Shown piece after piece: positions 1-8,227 of a DNA stretch of 22,809 nucleotides; the first letter of the stretch is position 1, and the number at the start of each line of letters is the position of its first letter. Source of the DNA: a bacterium (GTDB lineage: Bacteria; Patescibacteriota; Saccharimonadia; Saccharimonadales; JACDBH01). The DNA lies in the NCBI GenBank assembly GCA_029557395.1, contig JAKQIK010000018.1, positions 1 to 22,809 on the forward strand. Direction: 5' to 3'. The translations under genes were made by a program, and so were the position numbers. The notes under the pieces are model-generated. The model saw only the letters and a program-made list of their open reading frames with translations. It made no database searches and was not told the DNA's origin.

Positions 1-278
1 GGGGTATAAGTATAAGCATCATTACGTGGGCCTGTTGTCTCATCTGTTGTTGGTGCTGGGTCAAGATTAGACAACGCCGCTGGATATTCATCATTATCGT
101 TGAAATATCTTTCAAGCTTTTGTTGTAGGTTCTTAAGCTCATTCTTTCGATCTGTGTCGCGTCCACGTGCCTGTGCGCTGAATAGGTTAGGCAAAGTTAG
201 GGCAACCAAGATACCGATAATTACGATTACAACCAAGAGCTCGATGATTGTAAAACCTTTTTGATTTGTTTTTCGCAT
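1..278 (-). CDS. type IV prepilin (partial, C-terminus off the left edge)
   Basis: Structural subunit of a type IV pilus or related pseudopilus. About 92 codons are visible from ATG at 278 to the window edge. The N-terminus is a classic class III signal: a short basic leader ending in KG, then FTIIELLVVIVI, with the cleavage-site glycine, the +1 phenylalanine and the Glu at +5. The hydrophobic helix doubles as the membrane anchor and assembly helix. A polar, coiled-coil-like stretch (RDTDRKNELKNLQQKLERYF) follows, as in PulG/PilA-like proteins. A good Shine-Dalgarno (AAGGAGTGG) sits about 7 nt before the ATG. It lies downstream of pilC on the same strand but also has its own promoter (326-352). 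Prepilin identity is clear from the signal; whether it is the major or a minor pilin cannot be decided. Confidence 0.93.
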   Translation of the reverse strand, partial: MRKTNQKGFTIIELLVVIVIIGILVALTLPNLFSAQARGRDTDRKNELKNLQQKLERYFNDNDEYPAALSNLDPAPTTDETTGPRNDAYTYT

Positions 279-325
279 TTTAAGTCCACTCCTTTAGAAT
301 GCATATTTTTTAATAATGACCTTAA

Positions 326-352
326 TTTATACCGCTTATGAATTAATGTCAA
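326..352 (-). promoter_or_regulatory. promoter of the prepilin gene
   Basis: On the minus strand a perfect -35 TTGACA (347-352) is followed by TATAAA (326-331). The spacer is 15 nt, slightly short. Transcription would start near 319, giving a leader of about 40 nt that contains the Shine-Dalgarno. This would let the pilin be made in excess of PilB and PilC. Inferred from sequence only. Confidence 0.5.
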
Positions 353-374
353 CTACTTTATTTTACTTTAATGT

Positions 375-1586
375 TTAAACAGTGCCTTGGATAGATAATA
401 TTGGGCCAAGTACACTAAGGACAATAAAGCCAACAATACCGCCTAGCCCGACTATTAATATCGGTTCTATTATCGAGGCTAAACTGTTTGTGATTTGGTT
501 TACTTCTTCTTCATAAAATTCAGCCACTTTATCTAGTACTTCGCCTAGCTTGCCAGTTTCTTCACCAACGGCCGTCATCTGAATAATGATTGCGGGCAGT
601 ACTTTGCTCTTGGCAAGTGCGTCAGAGATATTAGAGCCATCCTTGATACTTTTTATACTGTCACCCAAGCCTTTTTGTACGACTGTATTTGTGAGAGCCT
701 TGCTAGTGACGTCCAATGCGTCAATTACAGTTACTCCAGCAGACAGTAGCGAGCTAAATGTCCGAGCAAATCTAGCAACATTGACTTTCATGATGATATT
801 TCCAAAAATAGGTATTTTTAACATGAATTTGTCGAATTTGTATTTGCCAGCTGGTTTTGAAGTAAATTTTTTGAAGGCAAATATTGCCATGAAAGTAGCT
901 ATTAATATAATGTACCACTGGTGACTGATAAACTTACTCATTGCCAAGATGATTTTGGTTTGAATTGGCAATTGGCCGCCCGCTCCTTCTAGAATACTGG
1001 CTAGCTTAGGTACGACACCTACCATCAAGAACCCAACTGCGCCAATAGCAACCAAGGATACAACTAGGGGATATATCATTGCGCTTTTGAATTTGCCCCT
1101 AATCTCAGAGTCTTTTTCGACTTGATTAGCTAAACGCATCATAATTTGGTCCAGGATACCACCTGTTTCACCGGCTCTAACCATATTGACATAGACATTC
1201 GAGAAGACCTTCGGATGTTTTTCTAGAGCGTCTGATAGGGATGTGCCTGCTTCTACATCGGAGGTTATTTTTTTGAGAGCTTTTTTGAGCCCCTTCGAAT
1301 CGGTTTGTTCTTCTAGTGTCGTGAGAGCTCTGAGCATCGGCACACCTGCGCTAATCATGGTGCTGAACTGTCTGGTGAAAACTACTATTGACTTGGGTTT
1401 CACTCTGTCGCCACCTGGTAAATTTATATCCATAGATTTTTTTGATTTTTTGATAGTCTGTACTGTTTGTGGTGTTAGTCCACGTTTGATCAGCGTTTGC
1501 ACCGCGATATCTCTAGATTCAGCTTCAATTGAGCCCTTCTGGATTAAGCCTTTATCGTCTTTTGCTAAATATTGAAACTCGGCCAT
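375..1586 (-). CDS. pilC: type IV pilus inner-membrane platform protein PilC
   Basis: Polytopic inner-membrane platform of the type IV pilus (GspF/PilC family, two T2SSF domains), linking the PilB motor to the growing pilus. At 403 aa it has normal length. The N-terminal cytoplasmic motif (MAEFQYLAKDDKGLIQKGSI) is typical, as is the first T2SSF domain with FTRQFSTMISAGVPMLRAL and a GETGGILDQIM motif. The second repeat has FARTFSSLLSAGVTVIDAL and VGEETGKLGEVLDKVA. Membrane helices are visible around residues 170-195, 220-238 and 372-398. It starts 10 bp after the pilB stop, so the two are surely co-transcribed. No strong Shine-Dalgarno is visible. The family call is firm. Confidence 0.95.
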   Translation of the reverse strand: MAEFQYLAKDDKGLIQKGSIEAESRDIAVQTLIKRGLTPQTVQTIKKSKKSMDINLPGGDRVKPKSIVVFTRQFSTMISAGVPMLRALTTLEEQTDSKGLKKALKKITSDVEAGTSLSDALEKHPKVFSNVYVNMVRAGETGGILDQIMMRLANQVEKDSEIRGKFKSAMIYPLVVSLVAIGAVGFLMVGVVPKLASILEGAGGQLPIQTKIILAMSKFISHQWYIILIATFMAIFAFKKFTSKPAGKYKFDKFMLKIPIFGNIIMKVNVARFARTFSSLLSAGVTVIDALDVTSKALTNTVVQKGLGDSIKSIKDGSNISDALAKSKVLPAIIIQMTAVGEETGKLGEVLDKVAEFYEEEVNQITNSLASIIEPILIVGLGGIVGFIVLSVLGPILSIQGTV

Positions 1587-1596
1587 AAATTTATTA

Positions 1597-3408
1597 TCAA
1601 TTCTCGCTCGTTGCTGTTACACGTAGTATCTCTTCTATGGTAGTTTGGCCACGAAGAGCTTTTATTAATCCATCAAGTTGCATCGTTACCATGCCTTCAT
1701 TGGTCGCTTGTTGGTTAATGACTTCGGACGTTGCATTGGACACGATTAATTTTTGAATGCTATCAGAATTTCTCAGGACTTCATATATTCCAATACGTCC
1801 TCGATAACCTGTTTTATTACAATTATCACAGCCATTTTCGTGGTGTTTCCAAATTCGCTTTATTGATGATTCTGATGTGCTGAGTTCATCGCTCGGCTCA
1901 TTACCTTTGTTGCTTTTGCCAATTCCACCTTCGAGTGCTTTCTGCTCTAATTGGTGTATGTAGTCATAAGATAGCTTGTCGTTAATGCCAAATGTTTTCT
2001 CAGCTCTTCTTAATGTTTCTTCGTCCAGCTCCGTTGCCTCTCTGCATACCATACACAGTCGCCTAACAAGCCTTTGGCCGACCACGGCTCTAACAGTACT
2101 AGCAATCAAAAATGGCTCTATACCCATATCGAGCATTCTCGGAAGAGTGGTAGCCGCATTATTCGTATGTAGTGTAGAAAATACCAAATGGCCCGTCAGG
2201 GCAGCCTGGACACCCAAGCTGGCTGTTTCGCTATCTCTTATCTCTCCAACCATAATGACATTTGGATCTTGGCGCAGTAGTGCTCTGAGGCCGTTAGCAA
2301 AGGTCATACCTGCAATCGGATTGACCTGAGTTTGATTAGCGCCGGGTATACGATACTCGACTGGGTCTTCGACTGTAGAAATATTTACAGTCGGGCTATT
2401 TATCAGTGAAAGTACACTAAACAAACTAGTGCTTTTGCCAGAGCCTGTTGGTCCTGTAACTAATATCATGCCATGAGGTTGTGATATCGCAGAATTGATG
2501 TCCTCTAGCGATCTACCCCAGTACCCCAATTCTTCTAGGCTCAATGCTTTGCTGGATTCATTGAGTATACGCATGACAACCTTTTCACCATCTACAATTG
2601 GTAGTGTTGATACGCGTAGGGCGTATATTTGACTATTTGCAGAAATTTTAAATCGACCATCTTGTGGTGCCCTACGTTCATCTATCTTGAGGTTACTAAG
2701 GATTTTTATTCTCGACACTAGTGGTGACATAACTTTTTTAGGTAGTTTGTTAGTCTCTTTAAGTACGCCATCTATTCTGTACCTAACCGAAACGTAACTT
2801 TCTCGCGGTTCTATATGTATATCGCTAGCTCCGGCTTTGACGGCATACTCGATAACTAGGTTGACGGTTTGAGCTATCGGTGAGTCTTCGGCAACATCTT
2901 CTTCTGAAATGCTCTCGTCAATATCTTCTGCTAATTCCTCGGGGGTCATAACCTTTGTGAGCTCAGTACTTATCTCGCCTTTATATTGATCTAGGCAGGC
3001 TAAAATATTTTGCTTAGTAGCTATAGCAACCCTAATATCATCGCCCAGCTGTTTCTTGATGAAGTTAATAGCTTCAACGTCGTCTGGATTCTCTGTAGCT
3101 AACATTTTGGCGCCAGTACCATCAACCCCATAAAGGACAATTTTGTATTGATTAGCAACCCGTTCAGGAATTAATTTTATAATCTCAGTACTAATATTCT
3201 TAGGGTCTAATTCTACGAAAGGTACCTCTATTTCTTCTGCGTATAGTTTAGTTAATTCTTTTTCGGAAATAATGTTGGCTTTTATGACTAGGTCTTGGAG
3301 GGGAGACTTACTATCGCCAGACTGTTCCCGAACACCATTAATCTGCTCTTCCGAGACTTTGCCACTCTTGAGTAATAATTCTTTAACTAGGGTATCCGAA
3401 ATCCTCAT
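1597..3408 (-). CDS. pilB: type IV pilus extension ATPase PilB
   Basis: Cytoplasmic hexameric ATPase (GspE/PilB family) that powers pilus extension. At 603 aa it has an N-terminal MshEN-type domain (about 1-145) and an acidic linker (about 155-175). The ATPase core has Walker A GPTGSGKST (319-327), the Walker B region VGEIRD (387-392) and a His box around TLHTNNA (412-418). The zinc-binding tetracysteine of PilB rather than PilT is present: C452/C455 and C527/C530. About 35 polar residues (roughly 490-525) are inserted between the two cysteine pairs. First gene of pilB-pilC-prepilin. A TATAAT box (3422-3427, minus strand) 13 nt before the ATG implies a leader of only about 6 nt. No retraction ATPase gene (pilT) is in the window. 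Confidence 0.95.
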   Translation of the reverse strand: MRISDTLVKELLLKSGKVSEEQINGVREQSGDSKSPLQDLVIKANIISEKELTKLYAEEIEVPFVELDPKNISTEIIKLIPERVANQYKIVLYGVDGTGAKMLATENPDDVEAINFIKKQLGDDIRVAIATKQNILACLDQYKGEISTELTKVMTPEELAEDIDESISEEDVAEDSPIAQTVNLVIEYAVKAGASDIHIEPRESYVSVRYRIDGVLKETNKLPKKVMSPLVSRIKILSNLKIDERRAPQDGRFKISANSQIYALRVSTLPIVDGEKVVMRILNESSKALSLEELGYWGRSLEDINSAISQPHGMILVTGPTGSGKSTSLFSVLSLINSPTVNISTVEDPVEYRIPGANQTQVNPIAGMTFANGLRALLRQDPNVIMVGEIRDSETASLGVQAALTGHLVFSTLHTNNAATTLPRMLDMGIEPFLIASTVRAVVGQRLVRRLCMVCREATELDEETLRRAEKTFGINDKLSYDYIHQLEQKALEGGIGKSNKGNEPSDELSTSESSIKRIWKHHENGCDNCNKTGYRGRIGIYEVLRNSDSIQKLIVSNATSEVINQQATNEGMVTMQLDGLIKALRGQTTIEEILRVTATSEN

Positions 3409-3421
3409 ATTGTTAATGCTT

Positions 3422-3427
3422 ATTATA
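3422..3427 (-). promoter_or_regulatory. -10 box of the pilB operon
   Basis: TATAAT on the minus strand, 13 nt before the pilB ATG. The -35 is poor (TTTCAG at 18-nt spacing). The predicted transcript has a leader of only a few bases. Confidence 0.5.
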
Positions 3428-3505
3428 TACGAAAGAGTTCATGTGCTGAAACAGAAAATTAACTTGACGGGCATTAATCCTAGGTGTAACCTATTATGTT
3501 CATGC

Positions 3506-3534
3506 TTGCATATAAAGTCTGGACAGAATATAAC
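3506..3534 (+). promoter_or_regulatory. recA promoter
   Basis: -35 TTGCAT (3506-3511), 17-nt spacer, -10 TATAAC (3529-3534). The -35 lies inside TCATGCTTGCAT (3500-3511), a 12-mer with an ATGC-TT-GCAT dyad. The same 12-mer recurs over the -35 of the promoter at 5926. No E. coli- or Bacillus-type LexA box was recognised. Confidence 0.6.
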
Positions 3535-3570
3535 AATAGTATAAATTAATATAACGAGAGGGTAATGACG

Positions 3571-4599
3571 ATGGCAAAAGCACAGTCTGACAAAGCAAAC
3601 AACGAAAATAACCCAAAACAAGATGGTAAAGCACAAGCCCTGGGTCTAGCAGTTGATCATATCGAGAAACAGTTTGGCAAGGGGACGATTATGCGCTTGG
3701 GTGATAATAATCATCAAAATGTTGAGACTTTTCCGACCGGCAGTGTATCACTTGACTTAGCGCTTGGCGGCGGTATTCCAAAAGGCCGTATTATTGAGAT
3801 TTACGGTCCAGAAAGCTCGGGTAAAACCACCCTCACCCTTCACGCAATTGCGGAAGTTCAGAAAAAAGGCGGTGTGGCGGCATTCATTGATGCCGAACAC
3901 GCACTTGATCCACAGTATGCACAAAGGATAGGTGTCAACTTAGAGAACTTATTAGTATCACAACCAGATAATGGTGAACAAGCGCTAGAAATAGTCGAAT
4001 CTTTAGTTCGTAGCAATGCAGTTGACCTCATTGTAGTTGATTCTGTGGCTGCACTTGTGCCACAGGCAGAGATAGAAGGCGATATGGGCGATAGTCATAT
4101 GGGGTTACAAGCTAGGTTAATGAGCCAGGCGCTCCGTAAATTAACGGCTATTATCAACAAGAGCAAGAGTACTGTTATATTTATCAATCAGTTACGTATG
4201 AAGATTGGTGTGATGTTTGGTAATCCAGAAACTACAACTGGTGGAAATGCTCTCAAGTTTTATGCTAGTTTACGTATGGATATTCGGCGTATAAGTCAAA
4301 TCAAACAAGGTGACCAAGTCATCGGTAACCGCACCAGAGTAAAAGTTGTCAAAAATAAGATAGCTCCACCATTTCGTGAGGCTGAGTTTGATATTATGTA
4401 CAATGAAGGTATTTCCCGCGAGGGTGATGTATTAGATCTTGCTACCAACAAAGATATAGTAGAGAAAGCTGGTTCATGGTTCAGCTACGAGGGCGAGAAA
4501 ATTGGCCAAGGTCGCGAAGCATCAAAGAATTACCTAAAAGAAAATCCAAAAGTCCTAGAAAAAATCGCCAAACAAGTCGTTGATGCCAATAAGAGCTAA
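3571..4599 (+). CDS. recA: recombinase RecA
   Basis: DNA-dependent ATPase that forms the strand-exchange filament in homologous recombination and repair. It is also needed to integrate DNA taken up by type IV pili, whose genes lie next door. Seen: the N-terminal helix domain, Walker A GPESSGKTT (about 79-87), the catalytic-Glu region (AAFIDAEHALDP), Walker B LIVVDSVAAL, the L2 region with TTGGNALKFYAS, and a normal C-terminal domain. A GAGAGGG Shine-Dalgarno (3556-3562) is 8 nt from ATG 3571 but only 2 nt from ATG 3565, so the 342-aa form starting MAKAQ is preferred over the 344-aa form. Followed by recX with a weak terminator between them. Confidence 0.97.
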   Translation: MAKAQSDKANNENNPKQDGKAQALGLAVDHIEKQFGKGTIMRLGDNNHQNVETFPTGSVSLDLALGGGIPKGRIIEIYGPESSGKTTLTLHAIAEVQKKGGVAAFIDAEHALDPQYAQRIGVNLENLLVSQPDNGEQALEIVESLVRSNAVDLIVVDSVAALVPQAEIEGDMGDSHMGLQARLMSQALRKLTAIINKSKSTVIFINQLRMKIGVMFGNPETTTGGNALKFYASLRMDIRRISQIKQGDQVIGNRTRVKVVKNKIAPPFREAEFDIMYNEGISREGDVLDLATNKDIVEKAGSWFSYEGEKIGQGREASKNYLKENPKVLEKIAKQVVDANKS

Positions 4600-4613
4600 T
4601 GATAAATGATGAG

Positions 4614-4633
4614 AGACTGGTAGAGTCTTTTTT
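4614..4633 (+). terminator. weak terminator after recA
   Basis: A 5-bp stem (AGACT/AGTCT, 4614-4618 and 4624-4628) runs straight into a T6 run. It is short, so it may only attenuate, leaving some readthrough into recX as known for many recA-recX pairs. Confidence 0.4.
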
Positions 4634-4709
4634 GAATCGGGACAGAATTAGCTATGATTAGAAAGTCTAATATGTAGCGAAAAAGCCCCCTATCGTAGAA
4701 ATATTAATC

Positions 4710-5315
4710 ATGAAGCTGACAGCTATCAAACAACAAGTCAAGAATCCGGACAGGGTGAGCGTTTTTATTGACGGCAAGTATTCTTTTTCTCTGAGCTTGG
4801 ATGAGTTATTGTCTCAGAAATTGAAGACAAACATAGAAATAGATGAACCAAGGTTAAAACAACTCAAACAAGTCTCAGCTGATGGAAAGCTGAGGCTTAG
4901 GGCCATGGAATGGGTCTTGAATAGACCCAGAAGTACTAGAGAGTTCAGAGATTATATGTTTCGCAAAAAAGCCGATCCAGACCTGGTAGATAGACTTGTA
5001 GTAGAGTTTGAGTCAAAAAAATACCTAAATGAAGCAGTCTTTGCTAAGTGGTTGATTGATTTACGACGGCGCGGAAACAAAAGTGATCGTGCAATTAAGG
5101 CTGAGCTGTCAAAAAAAGGCATTAGCTCACAGACTGCACAGTCATTTTTTGATGAAAACAACGATGAATCTGACAGGCTGGAAAAGCTAATAAACAAAAA
5201 ACTAAACATAGGACGTTACAAGGCTGATCCACAAAAGCTTACTGCATATTTGTATCGACAGGGGTTTTCGTACGACAGCGTTAGGCAAGCTATCAAAAGG
5301 CACCAAACTGATTAG
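4710..5315 (+). CDS. recX: regulatory protein RecX
   Basis: RecX-family modulator that binds the RecA filament and limits or tunes its activity. At 201 aa it is typical in size. Seen: an all-helical basic protein with the three-repeat RecX pattern, including AMEWVLNRPRSTREFRDYMFRK, YLNEAVFAKWLIDLRRRGNKSDRAIKAELSKKGIS and YRQGFSYDSVRQAI. Location directly after recA is the classic arrangement. No Shine-Dalgarno precedes the ATG. The 3' end nearly abuts the convergent PRC-barrel gene (8 bp). Confidence 0.9.
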   Translation: MKLTAIKQQVKNPDRVSVFIDGKYSFSLSLDELLSQKLKTNIEIDEPRLKQLKQVSADGKLRLRAMEWVLNRPRSTREFRDYMFRKKADPDLVDRLVVEFESKKYLNEAVFAKWLIDLRRRGNKSDRAIKAELSKKGISSQTAQSFFDENNDESDRLEKLINKKLNIGRYKADPQKLTAYLYRQGFSYDSVRQAIKRHQTD

Positions 5316-5323
5316 AAAACTGA

Positions 5324-5851
5324 TTAAGCCGATGCTGGTATGGGTGAGATATTCCTAGACTCAATCTTGATATCTGAGTCCCGGATAATTATTTTTTTAT
5401 TGGTTGTTTCAATAATTTGTGACCTATCTACGACTAGCTGACCATCGGTCAGGCTTTTGTATATTGGCCGACTAATATAGATTTTCTCGATTTTCATAGT
5501 ATCTGGATCGACCGCATAATCAATTGCTTTGCCTAATTTTCGTTTATGATTAGTGACAACTTGTTTTCCAATAATCTGAAAATCTATATCTATGATTTCT
5601 TGAAGTCTTATTATGTCTTCTGGTTCGGTCATGGCATCATGATCATTGACTGCTAGTCCCTGAGGTATTAACTCTCTGACCTCTGAAAAAGGAAGTACTA
5701 ATTGTTGGCCACTAAAGATATCATGACAATACCAGCCTTCTACCCTAAGTTTACTGGGGTTAATTATTGGCCGTTTGGCAGTACCGACTTTATGACCAGT
5801 ACGCAGGCTCATGATGGGTATATCGGTAATATTTTGACTTAGCTTAAGCAT
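5324..5851 (-). CDS. PRC-barrel domain protein
   Basis: 175-aa protein with two PRC-barrel-like beta domains. The first is around residues 10-60 (IMSLRTGHKVGTAKRPII...WYCHDIFSGQQLVLPF); the second is around 95-140 (IGKQVVTNHKRKLGKAIDYAV...IEKIYISRPIY). PRC barrels occur in RimM and in small membrane- or RNA-associated proteins; the specific role here is unknown. An upstream in-frame ATG at 5962 exists, but the ATG at 5851 is chosen. It lies 7 nt after a TATAAT box (5859-5864, minus strand), implying a leaderless transcript, and it begins where domain homology begins. The extra 37 upstream residues look non-native. Divergent from the lamin-tail gene. Confidence 0.8.
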   Translation of the reverse strand: MLKLSQNITDIPIMSLRTGHKVGTAKRPIINPSKLRVEGWYCHDIFSGQQLVLPFSEVRELIPQGLAVNDHDAMTEPEDIIRLQEIIDIDFQIIGKQVVTNHKRKLGKAIDYAVDPDTMKIEKIYISRPIYKSLTDGQLVVDRSQIIETTNKKIIIRDSDIKIESRNISPIPASA

Positions 5852-5858
5852 ATATTTG

Positions 5859-5864
5859 ATTATA
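5859..5864 (-). promoter_or_regulatory. -10 box, leaderless start of the PRC-barrel gene
   Basis: TATAAT on the minus strand, 7 nt before ATG 5851, so the first transcribed base should be at or next to the start codon. No good -35 at the right spacing. It decides the start codon. Confidence 0.55.
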
Positions 5865-5925
5865 CGACTTCTTGAGCAAAACAGCCCTTGATGTTGTAAA
5901 AAATATGAAAATGTTTTGCTCATGC

Positions 5926-5953
5926 TTGCATCTGTAGTCATACGAAATAAAAT
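5926..5953 (+). promoter_or_regulatory. promoter of the lamin-tail protein gene
   Basis: -35 TTGCAT (5926-5931), 16-nt spacer, -10 TAAAAT (5948-5953), leader of about 5 nt before ATG 5965. The -35 is embedded in the same TCATGCTTGCAT 12-mer (5920-5931) as the recA promoter. Confidence 0.5.
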
Positions 5954-5964
5954 AACAACCAATC

Positions 5965-7350
5965 ATGGCAAGAGGGCGAATAAATTTATCGATAATAATC
6001 CAGGTAGTCTTTTTGCTGACTATAATGATGCTGTCGACCATAAGTATTGGTATATCTATGGCCAGTGCTAGTCCTGGCGACAATGAATTAGGCTTGACTA
6101 AGGTACGAATATCTACGGCTGGCCAGTTTTTGGAGCTCAAGAATACTGGTTTGAATGCGATGGACATGAGTCGTGTACAGATAGCTTATTATAATAATTA
6201 TGATTTATCCAAGGCAACCAGTAGTAAGCTAATATCATTAAGCGGTCAACTCGCTCCAAATGAATATTATATGGTTAATGATAGTGCAGTTACACTTTGC
6301 TATCAGACTACCGTGGCTTCAGCTTCATTGGGTTTTAGTACTACCTCGGGTATGCTACAGATAATTTATTTAGAACAATCAGAGGTCGGTGGCCAGTTCA
6401 GTAGTCGTGTGCTCGATAGCTTTGCTTGGTCAAAGAGCGCTGTCGCAAACAATAATAACGTAGTGCAGTTGCCTTCTTCTAAACCAAATTCTTTTTTGCA
6501 AGACAACGAAGGAACCTGGGTAGAAACTTGGCCATCGGCATCAAATCCTTGTCAGTATGAGACAGGTGTTGGTGCTGTTGATGAACAAGGCGAATCAGGA
6601 GATTATGTATTTCTTGGTAGTACGCTTCCACCTGTACGTAGAGTAGCTACCACCACTTCGAGCTCGAGTAATAAGGTAAACCGAAATATTGGCAAGATGG
6701 CTCCGGTGATCAATGAAATTCTTCCCAATCCAGCTAGTCCACAAACAGACGCCGATGATGAGTTTATCGAGCTTTACAATCCCAATGACTCAAACTTTGA
6801 TTTGACTGGATTTAAGCTAGCTTTTGGCAGTAAAAATCCAAAGAAATATACTTTCTCCGAAGGTACTGTCTTATCATCAAAGCAGTTCAAGGCTTTTACG
6901 TCTGGTGAGACGAGTATCAGTTTATCAAATACTGAGGCACAGGTTTGGCTACTTGACCCAAATGACAAAGTTATCACTCAGAGTGAACCATATACAAAGG
7001 CAAAAGACGGTCAATCATGGGCACTAGATAGTGGCAAGTGGGTATGGACGAGTGTACCTACGCCTAATGAAATAAATGTTTTGTCGTCTACCGGATCAAA
7101 TACAAAAGCAAAACAGGTAGCAACGGTCCTTGGTATTAGTAGCACAAAAGGTGGCGCAGGTGAGGCTGGCTCGGATTCAGCTCCACATAAATTGGCCGAT
7201 AAGATGCCGGTTAATTCAGTTGTGCTTGCAGTAGTCGGGTTGACTGCGATAGGCTATGCATTGTATGAATACCGGTATGACATATCAAACAAAATCTACG
7301 AGCTCCGAAGATACTTCAAGAATAGGCGAGAAATTAGGCGCCAAGTGTAA
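5965..7350 (+). CDS. lamin-tail domain (LTD) surface protein with C-terminal membrane anchor
   Basis: 461-aa predicted surface protein. Residues about 7-35 form a basic-hydrophobic signal or anchor segment ending in ASASPG. Two lamin-tail domains are apparent. The first (about 40-190) has GQFLELKNTGLNAMDMSRVQI. The second (about 247-370) has the signature VINEILPNPA...DDEFIELYNPNDSNFDLTGFKL. A Ser/Thr-rich linker separates them. A membrane helix (about 416-434, SVVLAVVGLTAIGYALYEY) is followed by a short basic cytoplasmic tail. LTDs occur in many bacterial extracellular proteins and are thought to bind carbohydrate, protein or DNA; the ligand here is unknown. The 3' end overlaps the start of tsaE by 74 bp. 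The near-leaderless promoter shares a motif with recA. Confidence 0.85.
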   Translation: MARGRINLSIIIQVVFLLTIMMLSTISIGISMASASPGDNELGLTKVRISTAGQFLELKNTGLNAMDMSRVQIAYYNNYDLSKATSSKLISLSGQLAPNEYYMVNDSAVTLCYQTTVASASLGFSTTSGMLQIIYLEQSEVGGQFSSRVLDSFAWSKSAVANNNNVVQLPSSKPNSFLQDNEGTWVETWPSASNPCQYETGVGAVDEQGESGDYVFLGSTLPPVRRVATTTSSSSNKVNRNIGKMAPVINEILPNPASPQTDADDEFIELYNPNDSNFDLTGFKLAFGSKNPKKYTFSEGTVLSSKQFKAFTSGETSISLSNTEAQVWLLDPNDKVITQSEPYTKAKDGQSWALDSGKWVWTSVPTPNEINVLSSTGSNTKAKQVATVLGISSTKGGAGEAGSDSAPHKLADKMPVNSVVLAVVGLTAIGYALYEYRYDISNKIYELRRYFKNRREIRRQV

Positions 7351-7738
7351 GGGTGGCGAAATATTCTTATTATCTAGCGATTTGGGTGGTGGTAAGACAA
7401 CGCTTTCCAAGGGAATAGCCAAAGGCCTAAGTAGTCAGGATGTAGTCTCTAGTCCTACATTTACCGTCAGTAATGTTTATGATGCCAAAAATGATATTAA
7501 AGTTTATCATTTTGATTTTTATCGTTTGCAAGAGGGTGGTGTTGTCGAACAAGAATTACGTGAGTTAACCGAAGACCCTAAGGTAGTTATCTTGATAGAA
7601 TGGGGCGATATAATTGATGAATCGTTACCTGCTGATATGATAAGGATTAGTATAGACCGTGTATCCAGCGGAGAGGATAATCGGCAAGTGATTGTTGATA
7701 TCCCGGACAAATACAAATACTTATGGGGATTATTGTGA
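7277..7738 (+). CDS. tsaE: tRNA threonylcarbamoyladenosine biosynthesis ATPase TsaE
   Basis: P-loop ATPase of the TsaB-TsaD-TsaE complex that makes t6A37 in ANN-decoding tRNAs. Seen: Walker A SDLGGGKTT in the N-terminal third, a switch region SSPTFTVSNVY, the family motif YHFDFYRL, and the Walker B-like segment VVILIEWGD. About 153 aa from ATG 7277 matches family length, with the protein opening MTYQTKSTSS. In-frame ATGs at 7256 and 7265 are possible alternatives. All candidate starts lie inside the lamin-tail gene, so the overlap is at least 74 bp and translation is probably coupled. The tsaE stop overlaps the likely tsaB start by GTGA. Confidence 0.92.
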   Translation: MTYQTKSTSSEDTSRIGEKLGAKCKGGEIFLLSSDLGGGKTTLSKGIAKGLSSQDVVSSPTFTVSNVYDAKNDIKVYHFDFYRLQEGGVVEQELRELTEDPKVVILIEWGDIIDESLPADMIRISIDRVSSGEDNRQVIVDIPDKYKYLWGLL

Positions 7739-8130
7739 ATATACTTACTCTTAGGACGGATAATCCAAAGGCAGAGGTCGGGTTGTATAGAGATGGCCTA
7801 CAGCTGGACTATATAGCCTGGGAAGCTCACCGTATGCTAGCCGAAACAATTAGCTCAAAAATCAATGAGCTTATTGAGGGTAATGATATGTCGCTAGGTG
7901 ATATACAGGGGATTATATGCTACCGGGGTCCGGGTAGTTTTACTGGCCTTAGAATTGGTCTGAGTGTTGCTAATACACTAGCCTATAGCTTGTCTATACC
8001 TATTGTTGGCGTAGAGACTGAACAGGATTGGATATCTCGTGGTCTATCTTCTTTGATGTCTAATGATACAAACAATATTATTACTCCTGAATATGGTGCA
8101 CCAGTGCACATTACTCAGCCAAAGAAATAA
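7735..8130 (+). CDS. tsaB: TsaB, short form (t6A biosynthesis)
   Basis: Scaffold protein of t6A synthesis that dimerises with TsaD. Seen: N-terminal strand VNILTLRTDNPKAEVGLY, then the ASKHA-fold signature YRGPGSFTGLRIGLSVANTLAYSLSIPIVGV, which identifies TsaB. The GTG start at 7735 is preferred because it aligns with the family N-terminus and overlaps the tsaE stop (GTGA); ATG 7723 would add four residues. At about 131 aa it is well below the usual 200-230 aa and lacks most of the second lobe. Neither tsaD nor rimI follows. Reduced TsaB may be normal in CPR genomes, or this could be truncated. Confidence 0.85.
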   Translation: MNILTLRTDNPKAEVGLYRDGLQLDYIAWEAHRMLAETISSKINELIEGNDMSLGDIQGIICYRGPGSFTGLRIGLSVANTLAYSLSIPIVGVETEQDWISRGLSSLMSNDTNNIITPEYGAPVHITQPKK

Positions 8131-8161
8131 AAAAATACTACAATGATTCATCTAAAAGTGT

Positions 8162-8188
8162 TATCCTGGGTTTAGGATATTCGTTTTT
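8162..8188 (+). terminator. possible terminator after tsaB
   Basis: A TATCCT/AGGATA stem (8162-8167, 8174-8179) with a 6-nt loop is followed by TTCGTTTTT. Weak, but it lies between tsaB and the next promoter. Confidence 0.3.
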
Positions 8189-8227
8189 GGGAATCCTGAC
8201 ACATAGTTTTAACGATTTTTATTATTT

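Noticed and set aside
3470..3560. LexA/SOS box upstream of recA
   Set aside because: Neither the E. coli nor the Bacillus consensus could be found; only the ATGC-TT-GCAT dyad was recorded, as a separate observation.
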